From assembly GCF_900143645.1 (NCBI RefSeq), contig NZ_FRFD01000007.1:186606-250605 (forward strand): a stretch of 64,000 nucleotides of DNA, read 5' to 3'. A model generated the notes under the pieces. The model was not told where the DNA came from, ran no database searches, and saw only the letters and a list, made by a program, of their open reading frames with translations. This document shows positions 52,301 through 60,734 of this stretch, one piece after another. The stretch is from Anaerocolumna xylanovorans DSM 12503 (GTDB lineage: Bacteria; Bacillota; Clostridia; Lachnospirales; Lachnospiraceae). Made by a program: the position numbers and the translations under genes. Numbering within the stretch: the stretch's first letter is position 1; each line of letters begins with the position of its first letter.

Positions 52301-53799
52301 TTATCAACAATAACACCTTCCCTGACCTTTACTGCACCGATTTCAATAATCCTATCCTTAACAGGCCCAAAGCCTGTGGTCTCAATATCAAATACTACAT
52401 AGGCATCGGAAAGTGTCTGTCCCTTGGGATTTACGACAATTTCCTTTAAGTCATCAACCAGGTAGGCTTCTACTCCGTATATTACCTTAAACTGCTTCAA
52501 TCTTTCCCACTCTGATTCCGGGTAATCCTTTTTGCTTAGGGTATGATTGGCTTCCGGGAAGGACTGCACCACACCGTGGTCTGTGATGGCAACCGCCCTA
52601 TGCCCCCATTCAAATGCCCTCTTTACCAAATCCTTTACATCTACAACCGCATCCATATCACTCATCATGGTATGGGCATGGAGCTCCACACGTTTCTCTA
52701 CGCTGTTATCCATCCTCTTCACGGTAAAGGCGGGAATTGCTTTTACTCCGACAATGGAGCCAATGGAAATCTCCCTGTCGTATTTATCCATCAGCGCCAT
52801 TCCTTTAAGCTTAATGAATTTTCCCTTTTTTAAGACATCCGTAACCTCAGCGGCTTCCTCTGTTTTTAGAAACATCTTGGCCGATATGGAATCAGTAAAA
52901 TCCGTTATAGTAAAAATAAACAGGGTCTTTTCATTCCGAAGTTCCCGGCTATCCGTCCCAAGTATTTTCCCTCGTATAACAACTTCACCGATTTCATCCT
53001 GTATATCCGCAATGGGAATTGCTTCCCCTTCAAAGCCTCTGCCGTATATCGTATCCGGATCATGTATGACCTTCTTAGGCGTATATTCTGACTTTGTAAA
53101 GGTCTTATCGTTCTTCTTCTCTTCCCTTGCTGCCCTTGGCATACTGGGTAAAGGCTTCTCTTTGGAATAGGCTTCCCCACTCTCCGGTGTGGCAGAGGAA
53201 GCCGTTTCCCTGCTGCCTGTACTATCCTCTTGATAATTATTATGTACACTGTTACTAAGCCGGACAAACTCGTATTCCTCTTTCGATTCCTTCTTAACCG
53301 GCTCATAGTAATCAAACAGAATCGAAACGGACAGGTTAAACCTCTCAAAGATAGAAACCAGATGCCTTTTAAATTCCTCTGCCAGCTTTCGAATCAAAAA
53401 GCTCTCCTCACACTGAAAGGTAATCCGGTTCCCATCAAAGGTTATTTTAGAAAGTTCAAATATATTATATTCCAGAATGCTTCTTTCCCGAAATTCCGTC
53501 AGAATGCTCTCTTTGTAGACTTCAAAGAGATTCTCCGGGGTGTATTGCGCAGAAAGATGGTAGCTTTCCTGAAACCTGACCTCATCAGGGGTTTCAGAAA
53601 ACAGCCTGTTCTTTATAAGCTGTTCCATTCTGCCTATCTCTTTTTTCTGAATCAGCCTGCCGCTTTCCATATGAATTTTAATCTCACTCCTGGACTTGGA
53701 TACACAAACCTTTGCAATCACAACCTCTTTGAATAGCTGTACCAAATCCTCCGGTGTATCACCCAACTGGTCAAATACTTCAAAAAAAAGCATTCCCAT
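49324..53799 (-). CDS. polC: DNA polymerase III PolC-type
   Basis: This is the replicative polymerase of low-GC Firmicutes. The 1491-residue protein is full length. Parts in order: N-terminal domains, OB fold about 272-350 (VVIRGKILGTDSRE), PHP domain from 371 (VELHAHTMMSDMDAV) split by a 3'-5' exonuclease from about 467 (YVVFDIETTGFG), a zinc finger with CTNC and CPVC, and the palm with EPDIDLNFSGEYQ. ATG 53799 follows AGAGGCGTAAG. It lies next to ispG as in related genomes. Confidence 0.98.
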   Translation of the reverse strand: MGMLFFEVFDQLGDTPEDLVQLFKEVVIAKVCVSKSRSEIKIHMESGRLIQKKEIGRMEQLIKNRLFSETPDEVRFQESYHLSAQYTPENLFEVYKESILTEFRERSILEYNIFELSKITFDGNRITFQCEESFLIRKLAEEFKRHLVSIFERFNLSVSILFDYYEPVKKESKEEYEFVRLSNSVHNNYQEDSTGSRETASSATPESGEAYSKEKPLPSMPRAAREEKKNDKTFTKSEYTPKKVIHDPDTIYGRGFEGEAIPIADIQDEIGEVVIRGKILGTDSRELRNEKTLFIFTITDFTDSISAKMFLKTEEAAEVTDVLKKGKFIKLKGMALMDKYDREISIGSIVGVKAIPAFTVKRMDNSVEKRVELHAHTMMSDMDAVVDVKDLVKRAFEWGHRAVAITDHGVVQSFPEANHTLSKKDYPESEWERLKQFKVIYGVEAYLVDDLKEIVVNPKGQTLSDAYVVFDIETTGFGPVKDRIIEIGAVKVREGVIVDKFSSFINPEIPIPQRIEELTGITDDMVIGAPKIDVILLEFLAFCEGSVLVAHNASFDVSFIRKKAEMLGIETNFTVVDTVGMARMLIPDLNNYKLNTVAKSLHVSLENHHRAVDDAGATAEIFIKLLPKLSDLGVTVLEEIDPLGKLSADAVKKLPTYHAIILAQNDIGRVNLYKLISLSHIQYYQKRPRIPKSLFLENREGLIIGSACEAGELYQAILREQPPEEINRLAEFYDYLEIQPLANNDFMIESEKININSREELMDINRRIVRLGEEFNKPVVATCDVHFMDPEDEIYRRILLYGKGMKDADNQAPLFFRTTEEMLGEFSYLGKDKAYEVVVTNTNLIADRIEKISPVRPDKCPPVIPDSDKTLREICYNKAHSMYGPELPKQVEERLEHELRSIITNGFAVMYIIAQKLVWKSNEDGYLVGSRGSVGSSFVATMSGITEVNPLAAHYYCTNCHYSDFDSEEVKAYAGSSGCDMPDKNCPVCGQPLSKDGHDIPFETFLGFNGDKEPDIDLNFSGEYQSKAHDYTEVIFGEGHTFRAGTIGTLADKTAYGFVLKYYEEHNQHRRKAEIERIVSGCVGVRRTTGQHPGGIIVLPHGEEIYSFTPVQRPANDMTTKTITTHFDYHSIDHNLLKLDILGHDDPTMIRMLEDLTGLDAKSIRLDDEKVLSLFDNLSALGIKPEDLGGCDLGCLGVPEFGTDFVMQMLRDTRPKNFSDLVRISGLSHGTDVWLNNAQTLITEGKCTLGSAICTRDDIMTYLINMGVDSGHSFKIMESVRKGKGLTPEMEEEMLASGVPDWYIWSCKRIKYMFPKAHAAAYVMMAFRIAYFKVYYPLAYYAAYFSIRASAFNYELMCLGKERLERHMADYKRRGNELSKKEQDTYKDMRIVQEMYARGFEFVPIDIYTAKANHFQIVDGKLMPSLSTIDGLGDKAADGVVEAVKDGKFLSRDDFRSRCKVSTTVVDLMNDLRLLGDLPESNQISLMDFLQ

Positions 53800-53862
53800 T
53801 TCTTACGCCTCTTTTCTGTCTAATCCTATGCATGCCGTATCTGTAAACAGATTCGGCACTGC

Positions 53863-54930
53863 TCAAATCATGTGCATATCCGCCTTCATTGCAAGAAGTT
53901 CTTCCCTTAAGGCTTCCAAAAGCTTATTCTCCGGGACTTTTCTTACAACCTTCCCCTTCTTAATAAGTATTCCTTCTCCCTTTCCGCCGGCTATTCCGAT
54001 ATCGGCTTCCTTCGCTTCTCCCGGACCATTTACCGCACAGCCCATTACTGCTACCTTGATATCCATGTCAAATTCCTGAATCATATCTTCTACCTGCCCC
54101 GCAAGACCAATCAAGTCAATCTGGGTCCTTCCGCAGGTAGGGCAGGACACCAGTTCCACTCCGCCCTTTCTAAGACCGAGTGTTTTTAAGATAAGCCTGG
54201 CAGACTTAATTTCCTCCAAAGGATCTCCGGTTAAGGATACCCGGATGGTATCGCCGATACCCTCATAAAGCATAATGCCTAAGCCCACAGCGGACTTAAT
54301 GTTGCCGGAGAGCAGGGTACCCGATTCGGTTATACCCACATGAAGAGGATATGCTGTTTTTTCTGCAATCATCTCGTGAGCCTTAATACACATTAAAACA
54401 TCAGAAGACTTTATGCTGATTACCAGATTGTCATATCCCATATCTTCAATAGCCCTCACCTTATCAAGAGCACTTTCCACCAGACCTTCCGGTGTGACAC
54501 CTCCATATTTTTCAACCAGCTCTTTTTCCAGCGAGCCGCTGTTAACTCCCACCCGGATGGGAATATTTCTTTCCCTGGCGGCTTCAACCACCGCTCTTAG
54601 CTTCTCATATCCTCCGATATTTCCGGGATTAATTCTGACCTTATCTGCCCCATTCTCTATGGCAGCAATGGCCAGGCGGTAATCAAAATGAATGTCCGCC
54701 ACAAGAGGAATATGTATTCCCCTCTTAATTTCCTTTATGGCATGAGCTGCCTCCATCGTAGGAACGGCACAACGTATAATATCACAGCCTGCTGCTTCCA
54801 GCTTTAGAATCTGCTCTGTGGTGGCTTCTATATCTTCTGTCTTTGTATTTGTCATGGACTGGATGAGGATCGGGTTCCCTCCTCCAATAAGTTTATTTCC
54901 TATCTTCACTATTTTTGTTATTCTTTTCAT
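53863..54930 (-). CDS. ispG: 4-hydroxy-3-methylbut-2-enyl diphosphate synthase
   Basis: This MEP-pathway enzyme converts MEcPP to HMBPP. The 355-residue protein has the TIM-barrel part (PILIQSMTNTKTED, RINPGNIG, GVNSGSLEKE) and the 4Fe-4S part with CPTCGRTQ and GCAVNGPGEAKEADIGIAGG. It shares the isoprenoid theme with dxr and uppS nearby. A promoter candidate lies just upstream, needed because the operon is cut by an inserted gene. Confidence 0.97.
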   Translation of the reverse strand: MKRITKIVKIGNKLIGGGNPILIQSMTNTKTEDIEATTEQILKLEAAGCDIIRCAVPTMEAAHAIKEIKRGIHIPLVADIHFDYRLAIAAIENGADKVRINPGNIGGYEKLRAVVEAARERNIPIRVGVNSGSLEKELVEKYGGVTPEGLVESALDKVRAIEDMGYDNLVISIKSSDVLMCIKAHEMIAEKTAYPLHVGITESGTLLSGNIKSAVGLGIMLYEGIGDTIRVSLTGDPLEEIKSARLILKTLGLRKGGVELVSCPTCGRTQIDLIGLAGQVEDMIQEFDMDIKVAVMGCAVNGPGEAKEADIGIAGGKGEGILIKKGKVVRKVPENKLLEALREELLAMKADMHMI

Positions 54931-55039
54931 AATACTCCAAACTAATAATAAAATTTATGTCATCAAATTAATCCAATCGATTATAACAATTTGATAATCT
55001 ATTTTAACTAAATCTGTATTCCTTTTAATCTTCATTATC

Positions 55040-55068
55040 AATATTACCATTTCAAATGTTTTAGTCAA
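55040..55068 (-). promoter_or_regulatory. Possible promoter of ispG-polC
   Basis: Read leftward: TTGACT (55068-55063), 17 bp, AATATT (55045-55040). The remainder of the 360-bp gap 54930-55290 is AT-rich non-coding sequence with one small GCCTTAATGAGGC hairpin. Confidence 0.45.
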
Positions 55069-55220
55069 GTCTTTTCTCATATCCAAAATTATTCATTAAA
55101 TTCTTTTTCTCATCAAATAGCTAATCTTTATTACAATATTAAAACAGAAAGCAGTCTCTTGTATAATCGATTACTTAAATGATAGACTAAAACTTTACAC
55201 AAATGCCTCATTAAGGCAAT

Positions 55221-55279
55221 TAAAAAAGGACACACTACACTCTAACTGTAAAAGTTAGCTCAGCAATGCATCCTTTTAA
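55221..55279 (-). terminator. Terminator of the double-glycine peptide gene
   Basis: Read leftward, AAAAGGATGCATTGCT and the facing AGTGTAGTGTGTCCTTTT arm pair, with an inner CTAACTTTTACAGTTAG hairpin. TTTTTT follows. Confidence 0.75.
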
Positions 55280-55289
55280 AAACTCTTAG

Positions 55290-55490
55290 TTATTGATAAT
55301 CACGACCATATACTAGGTTTGCCTTCTGACTAGTCTCCCAACTTATTTTAGCCGGTGTCCAAATGACCTTTCCTAACATATAACCGTATAATCCTTCATA
55401 CAATATTTCTCCAATACCACCACCATCAACTTTTTCCATTTCTTCAAGCGTTATTTCTTGAAGATTTACCGCGTCTAATACATTATTCAA
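55290..55490 (-). CDS. Double-glycine leader peptide (bacteriocin-like precursor)
   Basis: The 66-residue precursor has a leader ending LEEMEKVDGG (Gly23-Gly24), the cleavage signal of peptidase-containing ABC exporters. The 42-residue core starts GIGEILYEGLYGYMLG and has a hydrophobic, Gly-spaced helix, with no Cys, so it is probably an unmodified class II-type peptide or a signalling peptide. It starts at TTG 55490, with GGAGGTAAATATTC in front. It has its own promoter and terminator and splits the rseP-ispG-polC order. No exporter, immunity protein or regulator gene is adjacent. Confidence 0.8.
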   Translation of the reverse strand: MNNVLDAVNLQEITLEEMEKVDGGGIGEILYEGLYGYMLGKVIWTPAKISWETSQKANLVYGRDYQ

Positions 55491-55599
55491 GAATATTTAC
55501 CTCCAGTTAGTTTTATGTTTGTCTATGTACAATAGTTTTATATGTATTTAGCACTAAAACTATTAATACCAATAAATACTTGTAACTTTTCACTTTTAT

Positions 55600-55628
55600 A
55601 ATTTACTATATTTTTACTTTTTTGTCAA
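55600..55628 (-). promoter_or_regulatory. Promoter of the double-glycine peptide gene
   Basis: Read leftward: TTGACA (55628-55623), 17 bp, TAAATT (55605-55600), giving an AT-rich leader of about 105 bp. Confidence 0.65.
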
Positions 55629-55739
55629 TATATATATAATAATTACATTATATATATTGTTATTACATATTTCGCCAGGAAACTAAAGCATTAGTTTTCG
55701 TTCTATAAACCTATCAGTATCATCTTTGGTACCCAAAAT

Positions 55740-55775
55740 ATAAGGGAAACACTAATTAATCAGTGCTTCCCTAAA
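55740..55775 (-). terminator. Terminator of the pyrH-rseP string
   Basis: Read leftward, AGGGAAGCACTG and the facing AGTGTTTCCCT arm (55742-55772) pair around ATTAATT, followed by a T-rich tail. It ends just 2-5 bp after the rseP stop. Confidence 0.8.
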
Positions 55776-55777
55776 TA

Positions 55778-57127
55778 TTAAAAAATCCTATTTAAATCGT
55801 TGAACATTACAAATACCATAAGAATCATCAGTGCGATAAAGCCTATCATATGCACGATGCCTTCCTTGTTCTGATCCACCGGTCTTCCTCTAAACACCTC
55901 AATCAATAAAAATACCAGTCTCCCGCCATCCAGTGCAGGGATAGGAAGAAGGTTCATAATGCCAAGATTCGCACTAAGTAATAAACTAAAACTTGCAAGA
56001 CTTAAGAATATTGTAACAAAACCGCTTGGTGCACTGTCTTTATAGATATTTCCAATCATATCCACAATACCTACCGGTCCTGCCAAATCATTCGCCTTTA
56101 CTTTACCGGTAAACAACATTTTAAGACTGTCAACGGTGTATACAATGACATATTTCACCTCTGCCAGACTATATTTTATAACTCCGATTCCATTCGTCTT
56201 AACCCTGCTGCCGTCAATACCAAAACCTATAGTATATCCCTCCCCTGCCAGCTTAGGAGTTACGGAAGCGGTATTTACAGTGCCATCTCTTTTATAGACA
56301 ATTTCAATGGCCTTTTCCGTCATAGGATTCTGTTTAAAATAATCCACGATATCATCTTTTGTTTCAACAACTGTACCATTGATTTCAGTTATAATATCAC
56401 CTTTTTGAAGTCCGGCTTCCTTCATAGGATAACTATCCATTACTTCCTTTACAATTGTACCATTGCCGTCATCATAATAAAATCCCAGTTTATAATCTTT
56501 AACATATTCGGGATTTATAGTCACGTTATGTTTCTCTCCACCCCGTTCATAGGTAAGTTCCACATCCGCCTCATTTAAAGGATTGAAAAAAAGATAAAGG
56601 TCTAATTCCCTAGCAAGGTTTATATGTTTTCCGTTTATTTGGGTTATAACATCTCCATTCTGCAGACCCGCTTCTTTTGCCTGTGAAGTCACATTTGTAA
56701 CCTTTGCCGGGTCATAACCGCGCATACCCACAATAACGAGTGCCAGAACCAATGCCAATACAAAATTAAAAATAGGGCCTGCTAAAACAACAGAAATCCT
56801 GCCCCATACGCCTTTTTTATTGAAGGCTCTTTCATCCTCTACGCTTTCATCCTCCCCAAGCATCATACAGGAACCGCCGATTGGGAGCAGTTTAATGGAG
56901 TAAATAGTTGCTTCCAGTTCTCTGTTCGCGGCAGCGAAATCTCCAGGTGACATAAATGCCCGTAACCGGTAACCCTTTGTTGTCTTTACCATAGACAGAA
57001 TTCTTGGGCCCATACCAATAGAAAATTCTGTTACAAATATCCCATTGGATTTGGCTAAAAGAAAATGCCCTAATTCATGGATGATAATAAGGACGCTAAA
57101 TATTAAAATTGCTATAATTATATTCAT
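55778..57127 (-). CDS. rseP: RIP site-2 metalloprotease RseP
   Basis: This intramembrane protease cleaves anti-sigma factors or signal-peptide remnants. The 449-residue protein has the zinc motif HELGH (His17, Glu18, His21), two PDZ domains in the middle (NGDVITQINGKHIN; KGDIITEINGTVVE) and the third metal-ligand region PIPALDGGRLVF near the C-terminus. Four membrane helices are seen. ATG follows AGGAGAAAGC. Confidence 0.96.
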   Translation of the reverse strand: MNIIIAILIFSVLIIIHELGHFLLAKSNGIFVTEFSIGMGPRILSMVKTTKGYRLRAFMSPGDFAAANRELEATIYSIKLLPIGGSCMMLGEDESVEDERAFNKKGVWGRISVVLAGPIFNFVLALVLALVIVGMRGYDPAKVTNVTSQAKEAGLQNGDVITQINGKHINLARELDLYLFFNPLNEADVELTYERGGEKHNVTINPEYVKDYKLGFYYDDGNGTIVKEVMDSYPMKEAGLQKGDIITEINGTVVETKDDIVDYFKQNPMTEKAIEIVYKRDGTVNTASVTPKLAGEGYTIGFGIDGSRVKTNGIGVIKYSLAEVKYVIVYTVDSLKMLFTGKVKANDLAGPVGIVDMIGNIYKDSAPSGFVTIFLSLASFSLLLSANLGIMNLLPIPALDGGRLVFLLIEVFRGRPVDQNKEGIVHMIGFIALMILMVFVMFNDLNRIF

Positions 57128-57205
57128 GCTTTCTCCTATCTTAGTGTATCTACACCATATTTATTGTTAACGGCTGCAGAAAATGTATAAAACTATACCG
57201 TCTTG

Positions 57206-58354
57206 TTATCTTTTTAAACTTCTGTCAAGAAATTCATAGGTTTCTTTTTCAACTTCAAGAATCTCAGCAACAGAAGGGTTTTCCCTGTATCTGTGCATAT
57301 CTATTGCCGTCTTTATCAAATCCGTGATTTCCAGGTAAGATATCTTCCTGTCTAAAAACTTTGCTACGGCATATTCATTGGCAGCGTTAAAGACAGTTGG
57401 CACACTGCCCCCCATTTTTGCTGCTTCATAGGCCAATTTAAGCCCTTCAAAAGTTTCATAATCCGGCTCAAAAAAATCCAGCCTGCCAAGCTTAAAAAAG
57501 TCGATTCTTTCTCCCTTTAGACCTCTTCTTTCAGGATAGTAAAGAGCATACTGTATGGGAAGCTTCATATCCGGCATGCCCATTTGTGCAATTACGCTGC
57601 CATCCATGTATTCGACAGCAGAATGAATAATACTCTGTGGTTGAATGACTACTTGTATTTTCTCCAAATCCACATCAAATAACCATTTGGCCTCCATGAC
57701 CTCAAGACCTTTATTTACCATAGTGGAAGAATCAATAGTAATTTTTCTGCCCATGGACCAATTAGGATGCTTTAGCGCATCTTCCACTTTGATATTTTCC
57801 AATTCTTTTCTTTTTTTGCCCCTAAAGGGCCCGCCGGAAGCTGTAAGGATAATTCTTTCTATTTCATTTTTCCCTTCTCCGTTTAAAGCCTGAAAAATGG
57901 CAGAATGTTCACTGTCAACAGGCAGGATCCGAACCTGTCTTTCCTTTGCTAACGGCATAATAATATGCCCGGCTGTAACCAGTGTTTCCTTATTGGCAAG
58001 AGCAATGTCCTTTCCGGCCTTAATAGCTTCCACCGTAGGAATAATTCCAATCATTCCCACCAAAGCTGTAACAACAATATCCGTATGTATATCAGTACTG
58101 CAGACAATCAAACCTTCCATCCCTGACATAACAGCTGTATCTGTATCCCTTACCTTCACAGCCAGTTCTTTTGCCTTTTCTTTATCATAAACCGCGGCCA
58201 AAGCAGGTTTAAACTCCCTGATTTGTGCTTCCAGCAGGGAAATATTACTCCCTGCAGCAAGTGCCACTATTTTTATGTCAGTATTTTCTCTTACAATTTC
58301 TAAAGTTTGAGTACCTATAGAACCGGTAGAACCCAGTATAGATATATACTTCAT
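57206..58354 (-). CDS. dxr: 1-deoxy-D-xylulose 5-phosphate reductoisomerase
   Basis: This enzyme makes MEP from DXP with NADPH in isoprenoid synthesis. The protein has the NADPH motif ILGSTGSIGTQTLEI and the active-site segments LANKETLVTAG, PVDSEHSAIFQ, LTASGGPF and MGRKITIDSSTMVNKGLEV. ATG 58354 is chosen since AAAGGAG is 5 bp before it; a tandem ATG at 58357 is too close. Confidence 0.97.
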   Translation of the reverse strand: MKYISILGSTGSIGTQTLEIVRENTDIKIVALAAGSNISLLEAQIREFKPALAAVYDKEKAKELAVKVRDTDTAVMSGMEGLIVCSTDIHTDIVVTALVGMIGIIPTVEAIKAGKDIALANKETLVTAGHIIMPLAKERQVRILPVDSEHSAIFQALNGEGKNEIERIILTASGGPFRGKKRKELENIKVEDALKHPNWSMGRKITIDSSTMVNKGLEVMEAKWLFDVDLEKIQVVIQPQSIIHSAVEYMDGSVIAQMGMPDMKLPIQYALYYPERRGLKGERIDFFKLGRLDFFEPDYETFEGLKLAYEAAKMGGSVPTVFNAANEYAVAKFLDRKISYLEITDLIKTAIDMHRYRENPSVAEILEVEKETYEFLDRSLKR

Positions 58355-58393
58355 CATAACTCCTTTTGCAAATGCCAAACTTAAGTATCCCTA

Positions 58394-59191
58394 TTATAAT
58401 ATAGTTGCAAGGAAATATACAATAGGGGCAACAAAAATGATGCTGTCGAATCTGTCCAGAATACCGCCATGTCCGGGAATAAGAGTCCCATAGTCCTTGA
58501 TATCATGATTCCTTTTGATTGCAGAAGCTGCTAAATCTCCTATCTGGGATATCACACTGGCAGAGGCTGAAATCAGAGCAAAAGCAAGCTCTATATTATG
58601 AAAATTAGTAATGTGGTTTTTAATTATCAGCGCATATAAAAATCCAATGAGTGCTGCACCGACAACTCCCCCGACACAGCCTTCAATTGATTTCTTGGGG
58701 CTTAGAGGTGTAAAATTTTTATGTTTTCCAATCAGCATTCCCACACAATAAGCACTAGTATCAGATCCCCATGCACCAATAAAGATAAGCCAGACAATAT
58801 AAAAGCCGCCTTCCAGCATTCTTACCTGATAAATAAAGCTTAGCATAACCGCCACATAAAAAAGTCCAAAAAAGGCTGCCGTAATCTCCTCTACCCGGTA
58901 TTTTGGATATAAAAATACGTAAATAACCATTAAAACCAATAAAAACCCAATAAATAAAAAGATATTATAATCTCCCAACCCAAAGCGCAGTAAGGCAAAA
59001 AAGACAATGGCAGCTGCATAGCCTGTAATTCCAAGAGGTGATTTATTGAGGTTCCCTGTTTTATACAATTCTGTCATTCCGATAATAGAAATTGCCAGCA
59101 CCACAGCAAATAAAGCATCTCCTCCCAACAGGATTACAGCTATGGTAATAACCATTAGTATGACCGAACTGCGTAATCTTACCCAAAACAT
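58394..59191 (-). CDS. cdsA: Phosphatidate cytidylyltransferase
   Basis: This enzyme makes CDP-diacylglycerol for phospholipid synthesis. The 265-residue protein has about eight helices and the CDP-DAG synthase signature SDTSAYCVGMLIGKHK...LSPKKSIEGCVGG, ending HGGILDRFDSIIF. ATG follows GGGAGGTAAC. It lies between uppS and dxr. Confidence 0.95.
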   Translation of the reverse strand: MFWVRLRSSVILMVITIAVILLGGDALFAVVLAISIIGMTELYKTGNLNKSPLGITGYAAAIVFFALLRFGLGDYNIFLFIGFLLVLMVIYVFLYPKYRVEEITAAFFGLFYVAVMLSFIYQVRMLEGGFYIVWLIFIGAWGSDTSAYCVGMLIGKHKNFTPLSPKKSIEGCVGGVVGAALIGFLYALIIKNHITNFHNIELAFALISASASVISQIGDLAASAIKRNHDIKDYGTLIPGHGGILDRFDSIIFVAPIVYFLATIL

Positions 59192-59212
59192 GTGTTACCT
59201 CCCAAAAAATCA

Positions 59213-59938
59213 TTATTCATCAATACCGCCAAACTTTCTCTTTCTGCTTGCGTAATATTCAATGGCTTTTCTTAATTCCTCTTTATTAAAATCCGGCCAT
59301 AAGGTATCCGTAAAATAAAATTCCGTATAGGCCAACTGCCATAACAAAAAATTCGATATCCGCTTTTCACCGCTGGTTCTTATCATCAAATCCGGATCAG
59401 GAATTCCCTCCGTATCCAAATATCCGGAGAAACTATCCATGCTTATCTCTGTAAGATTTACCTTGCCGTCTTTATAATCCTCTGCCAGCTTCTTAGCTGC
59501 TCTAAGTATTTCATCCCTGCCGCCATAATTTAATGCCACCTGAAAATGAAGCCCCGTGTTAGAGGCCGAGATTTCTTCAAGTTCATTAATGCTTCTTTGT
59601 ATATCTTCGCTTAATCCGTCTATTTCACCTAAGACGCGGACCTTCATATTATTCTTACTGCTGGTCTTCTGGCAATTCTTAAGATAACTTCGAAGAAGCT
59701 TCATCAGTGCGTCGACCTCATCTTGGGGCCGCTTCCAGTTCTCGGTAGAGAAAGCATAAACTGTAAGATACTCCACTCCCATATTATATGCTTCTTCGCA
59801 TATGTTTTCAACTGTTTTACTTCCCTGTACATGCCCATAATTTCTTGGCATCATACGCTTTTTGGCCCAACGCCCGTTACCATCTAATATTATCGCAACA
59901 TGTCTTGGAACATTTCTATCTGAAACTTTTTCTCCCAT
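59213..59938 (-). CDS. uppS: Undecaprenyl diphosphate synthase
   Basis: This cis-prenyltransferase makes the C55 carrier lipid for wall and polysaccharide synthesis. The 241-residue protein has IILDGNGRWAKKR with the catalytic Asp, YAFSTENWKRP, and RTSGEKRISNFLLWQLAYTE. ATG 59938 is chosen because GGAGG stands 5 bp before it; an upstream ATG at 59950 overlaps that site. Confidence 0.97.
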   Translation of the reverse strand: MGEKVSDRNVPRHVAIILDGNGRWAKKRMMPRNYGHVQGSKTVENICEEAYNMGVEYLTVYAFSTENWKRPQDEVDALMKLLRSYLKNCQKTSSKNNMKVRVLGEIDGLSEDIQRSINELEEISASNTGLHFQVALNYGGRDEILRAAKKLAEDYKDGKVNLTEISMDSFSGYLDTEGIPDPDLMIRTSGEKRISNFLLWQLAYTEFYFTDTLWPDFNKEELRKAIEYYASRKRKFGGIDE

Positions 59939-59953
59939 GGAGTCCTCCAACTG

Positions 59954-60024
59954 AAAAAAACTGCTTCAAAGATCCAAAAACTATTGCCTTGACAATAGAA
60001 TTCTTTGAATTTTGGAGCAGTTTC
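59954..60024 (-). terminator. Terminator-like hairpin between frr and uppS
   Basis: Read leftward, AAACTGCT...AAAGAATTCTATTG and CAATAG...CTTTGAAGCAGTT form a long interrupted stem, followed by TTTTTT. It ends 15 bp before uppS, so it could attenuate it. Confidence 0.7.
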
Positions 60025-60042
60025 TGTAAAATATTCAAAAGA

Positions 60043-60597
60043 TTATACCGTAAGAATTTCTTTGGATTTGTCCTCGCTAAGCTTATCTACATCAGCAATG
60101 TATTTATCCGTGGCTTTCTGAGTACTCTCTTCTAAATTCTTAACTTCATCCTCGGATATTTCATTGTTTTTGTTCATTTTCTTAATTGCATCGTTTGCAT
60201 CTCTTCTGATATTGCGGATAGCAACCTTAGCATTTTCAGCCTTCTTCTTAATGTCCTTTACCAGATCCTTTCTTCTTTCCTCTGTAAGTTCAGGAAATAC
60301 CAATCTGATAACCTTTCCGTCATTACTGGGTGTCAATCCCAGATCAGAAGCAATAATAGCCTTCTCAATATCCTTAATCAGCTTGCTTTCCCACGGCTGA
60401 ATCTGAATAACTCTGGGTTCAGGAACTGAAACGTTTGCAACGGATTGAAGAGAAGACGGGGTACCATAGTAATCAACCCTAAGTTTATCCAATAAATGAG
60501 GGTTAGCTCTTCCGGCACGAATCGTAGAGAACTCTTCCTTTAAATTATCCAGTGTTTTAGTCATTTTGCTTTCGTATTGTTCCAATCTAGCATCCAT
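60043..60597 (-). CDS. frr: Ribosome recycling factor
   Basis: The 184-residue protein has the RRF pattern: EEFSTIRAGRANP, LDKLRVDYYGTPSSLQSVAN and a long helical C-terminus with KDLVKDIKKKAENAKVAIRN. It splits post-termination ribosomes with EF-G. ATG follows AGAGGAGAAA. Confidence 0.98.
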   Translation of the reverse strand: MDARLEQYESKMTKTLDNLKEEFSTIRAGRANPHLLDKLRVDYYGTPSSLQSVANVSVPEPRVIQIQPWESKLIKDIEKAIIASDLGLTPSNDGKVIRLVFPELTEERRKDLVKDIKKKAENAKVAIRNIRRDANDAIKKMNKNNEISEDEVKNLEESTQKATDKYIADVDKLSEDKSKEILTV

Positions 60598-60649
60598 AAT
60601 TTTTCTCCTCTATCATTATAATACTTATAAATTCCCAATTCTTTAGCTT

Positions 60650-60733
60650 CCATGCATATCGCAAGTTTACCGGTAGATTGCTTGCAATCTACATTGCACA
60701 AATCAAAAGTGAAAAATGGTTTTTATTTTTCAC
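60650..60733. repeat. Intergenic two-hairpin repeat, copy 2
   Basis: This unit starts CCATGCATATCGCAAG like copy 1 (12481). The first hairpin is a perfect 9-bp stem (GTAGATTGC 60673-60681 with GCAATCTAC 60684-60692). The second is a perfect 9-bp stem (GTGAAAAAT 60709-60717 with ATTTTTCAC 60725-60733). It fills the gap between pyrH and frr and abuts the pyrH stop codon. Confidence 0.7.
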
Positions 60734-60734
60734 G

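Noticed and set aside
52543..53170. Two plus-strand frames of about 96 and 207 codons inside polC
   Set aside because: Shadows of a highly conserved gene; no start signals.
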